Source of the DNA: Niveispirillum irakense DSM 11586
GTDB taxonomy: Bacteria; Pseudomonadota; Alphaproteobacteria; Azospirillales; Azospirillaceae
NCBI RefSeq assembly: GCF_000429645.1
Contig: NZ_AUCG01000022.1
Location: 186,001 to 250,000, forward strand
Direction: 5' to 3'
Length of the DNA stretch: 64,000 bases
The notes below the pieces were generated by a model, which made no database searches, was not told the origin of the DNA, and worked only from the letters and a program-made list of their open reading frames with translations. This document shows, one piece after another, positions 17,542-23,721 of the stretch. Position numbers and translations under genes: made by a program. How positions within the stretch are numbered: position 1 is the stretch's first letter; every line of letters starts with the position of its first letter.

Positions 17542-18365
17542 GCCAGGTGCCCGCCGACGATCCGCTGGCCCGGCTGCGGGCCGCCACCCAGGCCCGGATC
17601 GGCCTGGGCCGTGCCGGCCACGCCCTGCCCACCCGCGCCTGCCTGTCCTTCGATCTGGGGCATGCCCGTGCCCGCGACGCGGTCTGGACACCGCTGGATA
17701 CGGATGCGGTGACGGCAAAGGTGGATGGCTGGCCAGTGTGCATGGTCCACAGCCAGGCGCCCGACCGCGCCACCTATCTGCGCCGCCCCGACCTGGGACG
17801 TAACCTGGCGGGGGCGGCGGACCTGCCCTCCGGCCCGTTCGACCTGTCGATCATCATCGGTGACGGGCTGTCTTCCCGCGCGGCGCAGGCCCATGGCGCC
17901 GCCCTGGCGCTGGATCTGCGCCGCCGGCTGCCCGGCTGGTCCCTGGCGCCGCTGGTGCTGGCACAGCAGGCGCGGGTGGCACTGGGCGACCCCATCGCCG
18001 CCGCCATGGGTGCACGCTTCGCCCTGATGCTGATCGGGGAACGGCCAGGCCTGTCGGCGGCCGACAGCCTGGGCGCCTATCTGACCATCGATCCCCGGCC
18101 CGGCCGGATGGACAGCGAGCGTAACTGTGTTTCCAACATCCGCCCGCCGCACGGGCTTTCCATCGCGCAGGCCGGCGAAAAACTGGCCTGGCTGCTGATG
18201 GAGGGACGGCGGATCGGCGCCACCGGCATCGCGCTGAAGGATGCCGCCCCCACAAAGGACAGGCCCCATGTTCACCATCAATCCCATGCCGCCGATCCCG
18301 CCCGGCCCTCTGCTGGACAAGCTGTTGCAGGTGGAGACGGCGACGGTGGGGCATTTCCGCCATGA
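17538..18365 (+). CDS. eutC: Ethanolamine ammonia-lyase small subunit, with unusual C-terminal extension
   Basis: A 275-residue cobalamin-binding small subunit. Typical EutC runs are SQAPDRATYLRRPDLGR, DGLSSRAAQAHG, LMLIGERPGLSAADSLGAYL (20 residues) and ERNCVSNIRPPHG. The conserved protein ends near residue 236 (GIALKD). The frame then continues for about 39 Ala/Pro/His-rich residues (to 18365) and overlaps the next gene by 98 nt in another frame. Loss of the normal stop is the simplest explanation. ATGA overlap with eutB indicates translational coupling for the heteromeric enzyme. Confidence 0.95.
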   Translation: MSQVPADDPLARLRAATQARIGLGRAGHALPTRACLSFDLGHARARDAVWTPLDTDAVTAKVDGWPVCMVHSQAPDRATYLRRPDLGRNLAGAADLPSGPFDLSIIIGDGLSSRAAQAHGAALALDLRRRLPGWSLAPLVLAQQARVALGDPIAAAMGARFALMLIGERPGLSAADSLGAYLTIDPRPGRMDSERNCVSNIRPPHGLSIAQAGEKLAWLLMEGRRIGATGIALKDAAPTKDRPHVHHQSHAADPARPSAGQAVAGGDGDGGAFPP

Positions 18366-18933
18366 CGGCTTCATCGATCCCGCCATCCGTCTTGTCCTGC
18401 CCTGGGCACGCATCGCGGGGCCGGCCGTGACGGTACGCATCGCCGGCCCCGACAGTACCCTGCTGCACCATGCCGTCAGCAGTGCGCGGCCCGGCGATGT
18501 GCTGGTTGTTGACCGGTGCGGGGACACGCGCCATGCCTGCTGGGGCGGGGTGACGACCAACGCCGCGCGGCTGGCCGGCATCGCGGGCATCGTCATCGAC
18601 GGCCCCGCCACCGATTTTGGGGAGATTGTAAAGGCGGGCCTGCCCGTCTGGTGCCGGGGGCCGTCCGCCCTGACGACGAAGTTCCTGCCGCTCGACAGCG
18701 CCATGAATGTGCCGGTCAGCGTGGGGGGCGTGGCCATCAATCCCGGCGACCTGATCCTGGCCGATGAAAGCGGGGCCATCGTTCTGCCTCCCGATCAGGC
18801 CGAAACCGCCGCCGACCGGGCCATCGGGCTTCAGGAACGGGAGAAGCAGGTGCTGGCCCGGCTGGCGGCGGGTGAAAGGCTGGCCGATATTTCCGGCGCG
18901 TCCGATCTGATCCGGCGGGCCGGTGCAGCATGA
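18268..18933 (+). CDS. RraA-family protein (HMG/CHA aldolase-like fold)
   Basis: A 221-residue RraA-fold protein. The family core is GDVLVVDRCG (76-85), WGGVTTNAARLAGIAGIVIDG (split by residue 112) and GGVAINPGDLILADESGAIVLP. Members include 4-hydroxy-4-methyl-2-oxoglutarate/4-carboxy-4-hydroxy-2-oxoadipate aldolases, oxaloacetate decarboxylases and RNase E inhibitors. The catalytic pair is normally Arg-Asp in a DGxxRD motif. Here the run is DGPATD (111-116), so Asp116 is kept but Arg is Thr115. Enzymatic aldolase activity is therefore uncertain. The start at 18268 is chosen for AAAGGA at 18255-18260; an in-frame ATG at 18241 lacks such a site and deepens the overlap with eutC. Confidence 0.85.
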   Translation: MFTINPMPPIPPGPLLDKLLQVETATVGHFRHDGFIDPAIRLVLPWARIAGPAVTVRIAGPDSTLLHHAVSSARPGDVLVVDRCGDTRHACWGGVTTNAARLAGIAGIVIDGPATDFGEIVKAGLPVWCRGPSALTTKFLPLDSAMNVPVSVGGVAINPGDLILADESGAIVLPPDQAETAADRAIGLQEREKQVLARLAAGERLADISGASDLIRRAGAA

Positions 18934-20882
18934 CATTCCTGGGCTGGCATCGCTGGGTCGGGTTGTTCCTGGGGCTGTTCATCGCGGTCCAGGGGTTGGG
19001 GGGTACGCTGCTGCTGTTCCGGCAGCCAATCAACCACCTGCTGCATCCCGCCGCCTTCCCCCCCGCGCAGCCGGCCCTGGATGCCAATGTTGATGCCATG
19101 CGCGCCACCGGCTGCGCCATCAACCGCATCGACCTGCCCGACCGCGCCACGGACCCGTTGTTCTTCCACCTGTCCTGCAACGGCGACCCGTTCATGGCCA
19201 CGGCGGGCGGCGGGCAGGTGCTGCGGCTGGCAGCGCTGGGCGACTGGCCGATGGAATGGCTGTTCCAGTTCCACTACCGGCTGGCCGCCGGAACCCCCGG
19301 AAAGCAGGCCGTGGGCTGGATCGGCGTGGCGTTGCTGGCCCTGTGCCTGATGGGCCTGTGCATGCTGCTGCGGACCGCCCGACGGGACGGGTGGCGGGGG
19401 CTGTTGCGCCCCGGTTGGCCCACCCCCCACCTGCGCCGCTGGCGCGACCTGCATCGTGCTGCCGGCCTGTACCTTGTCCCCGTTCTGGTGTTGTTGTCCC
19501 TCACCGGCATTGGCATGGCGTGGAACCCGACGGTGACGGCGGTATTGCCCGTCACTCCACGCCCGTCGCCCCAGGTGGCGCCACGCCCGGACACTCCCCT
19601 GCTACCCCTGTCGGTGATCCTGGACAAGGCGGTGGGAGAGGCACCCAGCAGCATCCGCCTGCCCGGCGGGCATGGGCGGGTGGTGATGGTCATGCTGGGC
19701 CGGGCCGACAGCCCCGACTATGAACAATTCTGGTTTGATGGCTATGACGGCACAATGCTGGGCACCCGCCGCGCGGCGGACCGGGCGCCGGCGGACCGGT
19801 TCATGGACCTGTTCTATCCGCTGCATACGGGCAGCCTGCTGGGACCGGCGAACACCATCCTGATGCTGCTGGCCGGCCTGTCGCTGCCGGGATTTCTGGC
19901 CACAGGCCTGTTCCTCTGGTCACGGCGGCGGGGGCTGGGGACCATGCTCCTGCGTGTGTCGGACCTGTCGCGCGATGGCACCGGCGTGCTGCACATCACC
20001 CTGCGCCACCGGCTCGGCCTGCCGCTGCCCCGCTTCGGGGCGGGGGATCATGTAGATGTGCATCTGCCCAATGGGCTGGTCCGGCAATATAGCCTGTGCG
20101 GACGGCCGGGACGTCGCCTGTCCTGGCGGATCGCGGTGCGGCTGTCGGATGTCTCGGCCGGCGGGTCGGCCTGGATCCATACGCATCTGACGGTGGGCAC
20201 GGCCCTGCACCTGGGCCGCCCCCGCGCCCATTTCCCGCTGGGGACCGGTGACGGCCCCGTCCTGCTGCTGGCCGGCGGCATCGGCATCACGCCGCTTCTG
20301 TCCATGGCGTGGAACTTGTGGGAACGGGGACGCCCCTTCACGCTGCTGGTCTGTGCCCGGGACCGGGCCGCCCGGCCGTTGGCAACAGCGGTCACGGCCA
20401 CACCCCTGGCCCCGTCTGTCCGCTGGCATGAAAGCGCCACCGACGGGCGCATCGACCTTGCCGCCCTGCTGACGGCACAGGCGCCCGGCACACATCTTTA
20501 CACCTGCGGCCCCGATAGCTTCATGCGGGCGGCCCTGGATACGGCCCGCACCTTGGGCTGGTCGCCCGACCGGCTGCATTGGGAGGCGTTTGCCCCCGCC
20601 ACCCCGACCGGCCCCGCCTTCACCGCGATCCTGAATGGGAAAACCATTGCGGTGGCCGACGGGGAAAGCCTGCTCGACCGGCTTCTGGCCGAAGGCATCC
20701 CCGTTCCCCATTCCTGCCGCCGGGGCCTGTGCGGGCAATGCGTGGTGACCGTGCGATCCGGCACCGTCGATCACCGCGACAGCATTCTGACGCCCGAAGA
20801 TCACAAGGCCGGCCGCATGACCGCCTGCTGTTCCCGCGCCGCCGATGAAGGCGGTGTGCTGCATCTGTCCCTGCCCTCCTGA
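18930..20882 (+). CDS. Membrane reductase: PepSY-TM domain fused to FAD/NAD(P) reductase and [2Fe-2S] ferredoxin
   Basis: A 650-residue fusion. Residues 1-335 are a PepSY-associated membrane region with about four helices (for example WVGLFLGLFIAVQGLGGTLL at 10-29 and LIPVLVLL-like helix near 180). Residues about 340-560 are a ferredoxin-reductase module with the FAD-binding pattern RQYSLCG and NAD pocket VLLLAGGIGITPLLSM. Residues about 565-650 are a plant-type ferredoxin with Cys ligands in SCRRGLCGQC and a late CC. Electrons should flow from NAD(P)H through FAD and the cluster to the membrane part. PepSY-TM proteins next to TonB receptors are often linked to ferric-siderophore reduction; that role is an inference here. 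It overlaps the RraA-like gene by 4 nt. Confidence 0.88.
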   Translation: MTFLGWHRWVGLFLGLFIAVQGLGGTLLLFRQPINHLLHPAAFPPAQPALDANVDAMRATGCAINRIDLPDRATDPLFFHLSCNGDPFMATAGGGQVLRLAALGDWPMEWLFQFHYRLAAGTPGKQAVGWIGVALLALCLMGLCMLLRTARRDGWRGLLRPGWPTPHLRRWRDLHRAAGLYLVPVLVLLSLTGIGMAWNPTVTAVLPVTPRPSPQVAPRPDTPLLPLSVILDKAVGEAPSSIRLPGGHGRVVMVMLGRADSPDYEQFWFDGYDGTMLGTRRAADRAPADRFMDLFYPLHTGSLLGPANTILMLLAGLSLPGFLATGLFLWSRRRGLGTMLLRVSDLSRDGTGVLHITLRHRLGLPLPRFGAGDHVDVHLPNGLVRQYSLCGRPGRRLSWRIAVRLSDVSAGGSAWIHTHLTVGTALHLGRPRAHFPLGTGDGPVLLLAGGIGITPLLSMAWNLWERGRPFTLLVCARDRAARPLATAVTATPLAPSVRWHESATDGRIDLAALLTAQAPGTHLYTCGPDSFMRAALDTARTLGWSPDRLHWEAFAPATPTGPAFTAILNGKTIAVADGESLLDRLLAEGIPVPHSCRRGLCGQCVVTVRSGTVDHRDSILTPEDHKAGRMTACCSRAADEGGVLHLSLPS

Positions 20883-20893
20883 AGGAGCCTGCG

Positions 20894-21721
20894 ATGACCA
20901 CGCTTCCCGTCGCCTGTGTGCAAAGCACCGCGACCTCCGATCCGCACCATAACCTTGCCGCCGTCACGCCGCTGATCCGCCAGGCGGCGGCGGGCGGGGC
21001 GCGGCTGATCTGTCTGCCGGAAGCGTTTGATTATCTGAACCCGTCCTTCGCAGCGCTGCGCGATTATGCGCTGCCGGAGGATGACCATCCCGCCCTGATT
21101 CTGCTGTCAAAACTGGCGCAGGAATTGTCGGTCTGGCTGCTGGCCGGGTCGGTGTCGGTGAAGCTGGCCGATGGGCGCATGGCCAACCGGTCGGCGCTGA
21201 TCGGGCCGGATGGCGCCATCAATGCCCGCTATGACAAGATCCACCTGTTCGATGTCGACCTGCCCGACGGATCGCGCTTCCGCGAGAGCGATTTCTACCG
21301 CCCCGGTGACCGGGCCGTGGTGGCGGACGGGCCGGACGGCGCCCGGATCGGCATGGCCATCTGCTATGATGTGCGGTTCCCGCACCTGCACCGCGCGCTG
21401 GCGCAGACAGGGGCACAGATCATCACCGTCCCCGCCGCGTTCAGCTCCATGACCGGGCCATTGCATTGGGAGGTGCTGTTGCGGGCGCGGGCCATCGAAA
21501 CCGGCTGTTTTGTGCTGGCCCCGGCGCAGTGCGGGGACAATTACCCTGGCCGCCGGTCACACGGCCAAAGCCTGATCATCGATCCCTGGGGCCGCGTCCT
21601 GGGCCGGCTGGGTGATGAACCGGGCGTGCTGTCGGCCAGTTTGGACCTGGAACAGGTCGCCGCCTTCCGCGCCGCCATCCCGTCGCCCGTCACCAACAAC
21701 CCGTTCCGGATCGGAGCCTGA
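20894..21721 (+). CDS. Carbon-nitrogen hydrolase (nitrilase superfamily, Nit/omega-amidase type)
   Basis: A 275-residue amidase-type enzyme. The Glu-Lys-Cys triad of the superfamily is visible: Glu43 in CLPEAFDYL, Lys114 in ARYDKIHLFDVD and Cys157 in GMAICYDVRFP. The motif context KIHLFDVDLPDG matches the Nit1/Nit2 (deaminated-glutathione amidase and omega-amidase) branch. Omega-amidases act on 2-oxoglutaramate-type amides, which would be compatible with a ketoglutarate-containing substrate. GAAGGAG at 20880-20886, 7 nt before ATG, supports the start. Confidence 0.88.
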   Translation: MTTLPVACVQSTATSDPHHNLAAVTPLIRQAAAGGARLICLPEAFDYLNPSFAALRDYALPEDDHPALILLSKLAQELSVWLLAGSVSVKLADGRMANRSALIGPDGAINARYDKIHLFDVDLPDGSRFRESDFYRPGDRAVVADGPDGARIGMAICYDVRFPHLHRALAQTGAQIITVPAAFSSMTGPLHWEVLLRARAIETGCFVLAPAQCGDNYPGRRSHGQSLIIDPWGRVLGRLGDEPGVLSASLDLEQVAAFRAAIPSPVTNNPFRIGA

Positions 21722-21724
21722 CCC

Positions 21725-22600
21725 ATGCTGACCATCACCCGCCGCATCACCTTGCGCGAAGGCCATGAGGTCGTGGCCTATCTCCATGGCGAGGGGGACC
21801 GCACCCTGTTCCTGGCCAATGGCGGCCCTGGCCTGCCCAACCGTTACCTGCGCGAACCGCATCTGCGACTGGCGGAGAAGGGCTATCGCATCGTGGGCTG
21901 GGACCAGTTGGGGTGTGGGGCCAGCGACCGGCCCACCGATCCCGGCCTCTGGACCCTGGAACGCTATGTCGATGAAGCCGAACAGGTTCGCCGCGCGCTG
22001 GACCTGGGGCCGGTGGATTTCCTTGGCCATTCCTGGGGGACTTGGCTCGGCACCGAATATTGCCTGACATATCCTGAGGCCGTGCGTTCCTACATCATCG
22101 CCGACGGGGCCTGCGACATCCCGCATCTGGTGGGCGAACTGAACCGCCTGCGTCTGGCGCTGGGGTCGGAAACGGTGACGATGATGGTGGCGCATGAGGC
22201 GGCGGGAACCCTGGACCATCCGGAATATCAGGCCGCCGTCACCTTGCTGAATTATCGCCATGTCTGCCGGCTGCGGACGTGGCCGGAGCCGCTGACTGCA
22301 TCGCTGGCCGATTGGAACATGGGACCCTATGTCACCATGCAGGGCCCCAATGAATTCACCTATACCGGTAATATGAAGGATTGGAACCGTGTGCCCACCA
22401 TGGGGAGCATCAAAGTGCCATGCCTTGTCCTTGCCGGCGCGCATGACGAACTGACGCCCGCCTGCTCCCTGCGTATGCATATGGCTTTGCCCGACAGCCG
22501 TATCCGCATTTTCGAAAACAGCTCCCACATGCCGTTTTATGAGGAGTCTGACGCCTATTTCACCGAACTGGAGGCATTCCTGGCAGCGGTTGCGGTTTGA
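21725..22600 (+). CDS. Proline-iminopeptidase-like alpha/beta-hydrolase (peptidase S33 family)
   Basis: A 291-residue hydrolase. The S33 hallmarks are NGGPGLPN at 32-39 (oxyanion hole), GWDQLGCGASDRP at 58-70 and nucleophile elbow GHSWGT at 101-106 (Ser103), followed by a helical cap. The C-terminal acid and base are likely in GAHDELTPA and NSSHMPFYE. Family members cleave N-terminal Pro or other small residues from peptides and amides. It sits 3 nt after the amidase gene and is the last enzyme before the regulator. An aminoacyl-amide bond in the imported molecule is a plausible target. Confidence 0.88.
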   Translation: MLTITRRITLREGHEVVAYLHGEGDRTLFLANGGPGLPNRYLREPHLRLAEKGYRIVGWDQLGCGASDRPTDPGLWTLERYVDEAEQVRRALDLGPVDFLGHSWGTWLGTEYCLTYPEAVRSYIIADGACDIPHLVGELNRLRLALGSETVTMMVAHEAAGTLDHPEYQAAVTLLNYRHVCRLRTWPEPLTASLADWNMGPYVTMQGPNEFTYTGNMKDWNRVPTMGSIKVPCLVLAGAHDELTPACSLRMHMALPDSRIRIFENSSHMPFYEESDAYFTELEAFLAAVAV

Positions 22601-22620
22601 GGTGATGGGACAACCGGCTC

Positions 22621-22637
22621 TTGGCGATTAGATTGGC
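22621..22637. promoter_or_regulatory. Second copy of the cluster operator motif, upstream of the GntR-type gene
   Basis: TTGGCGATTAGATTGGC (22621-22637) matches 8229-8245 at 15 of 17 positions. A further ATTGGCTACC lies at 22674-22683, right before the regulator ATG. The same element thus flanks both ends of the cluster, consistent with autoregulation and control of the receptor promoter. Confidence 0.6.
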
Positions 22638-22689
22638 GGTCTGCTAATATGTTGTGCAGAAATCAGATAACAAATTGGCTACCGCAACC

Positions 22690-23331
22690 ATGGCAACCAT
22701 CACGGAAAACCCCCGCGAAAAACAAGCCGAACCCGCCAGCTTGGTCAGCCGGCTGGAAGCGGACCTGCTGGGTGGGGTTTTCCGGCCGGGGGAATGGCTG
22801 AAGCAAACTGATATCGAAACGAATTACGACGCCCATCGTTTCGATGTCAGAATGGCCTTGCTGGACCTGAAGACGCGGCAATTGCTGGAACATGTGCCCA
22901 ATCGCGGCTACCGCGTCGCCAGCCTGTCTCAGCAGGACCGGGAGGAACTGATCGAAGCGCGCACCGTGCTGGAGGTTGCGGCTGCGCGGCGCGTGGTGGA
23001 ACGGGCGACAGATGCGGATGTGGCGGAACTGGATCAGATCGTGGCGGAGTTCGACGCCAACATGGAAGACGCGGACCTTCCCCTGTTGCGCGCCCTGAAT
23101 GCCAAGTTCCATGACCGGCTTTACGCCATCTGCGGCAATCGCGTGCTGATGGAGGAGATCAAGGCGTTGCGCCATCGCGGATTGCCCGGCGTGCGCGGCT
23201 GGCGTGCCACATCGGCCATTCAGCGGTCCAACCGCGACCATGGGGAAATGGTGGATATGATCCGTACCCGCAATGTCGATGGTCTGGTGCAGAGCATTGA
23301 ACGGCACCTGAACCGTTGGCGAGAGGGTTGA
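22690..23331 (+). CDS. GntR-family (FCD) transcriptional regulator
   Basis: A 213-residue regulator with an N-terminal winged helix (about 15-75; LVSRLEADLLGGVFRPGEWL) and a helical C-terminal FCD ligand domain (about 82-205; LIEARTVLEVAAARRVV, LNAKFHDRLYAICGN, HGEMVDMIRTRN). FCD members sense small organic acids, often through a bound metal. ATG 22690 is preferred over GTG 22654 because the longer form would run through the operator-like repeats. It closes the cluster and is its most likely regulator. Confidence 0.88.
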   Translation: MATITENPREKQAEPASLVSRLEADLLGGVFRPGEWLKQTDIETNYDAHRFDVRMALLDLKTRQLLEHVPNRGYRVASLSQQDREELIEARTVLEVAAARRVVERATDADVAELDQIVAEFDANMEDADLPLLRALNAKFHDRLYAICGNRVLMEEIKALRHRGLPGVRGWRATSAIQRSNRDHGEMVDMIRTRNVDGLVQSIERHLNRWREG

Positions 23332-23721
23332 CCGCGGGCACATTGCCTTCCCGTCGGTTCTCCAATGCTTACCTCGGCACCTCACGATCAGCGCGCCAGA
23401 TTGGGTTACATTTTGGTGCCACCTGCCCCGTCCCCCCGGAAAAGCTCCTCGAGCTTACCTATATGGAAGGAGACAAGACCCACTACCCTGCGCGCTTTGT
23501 CGAGGAATGGGTGTGTCCGGTGTCAGAGACCGCAAAAGTGACCAGCGCCATCTGAGCAAAGCGAAGGGCCGGAACAAAGTGGGGGCCCCTGGCGCGGGCA
23601 CCGCGGGCTCTACGCTAACGAGGGGACAGCGGGGATGGGTCTGTGATTGCGGCCAGAATGGAGAGCCGTGGCCGTCTGCGAAGGCGCAATCTATCAAACA
23701 AAAACAAAGCTCTCGGACTTG
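23332..23721. other. Intergenic region, no gene recognised
   Basis: A 390-nt gap between the convergent GntR-type gene and the large regulator. A degenerate relative of the cluster motif (ATTGGGTTACATTTTGG, 23400-23416) is present. Short open frames across 23316-23812 show no family features. A weak SD-like GGAAGGAG at 23464-23471 is not followed by a convincing gene. Confidence 0.4.

Noticed and set aside
16087-17718. Minus-strand open frame of 543 codons over eutB
   Set aside because: eutB on the plus strand is unmistakable with conserved active-site residues; the antisense product is low-complexity.
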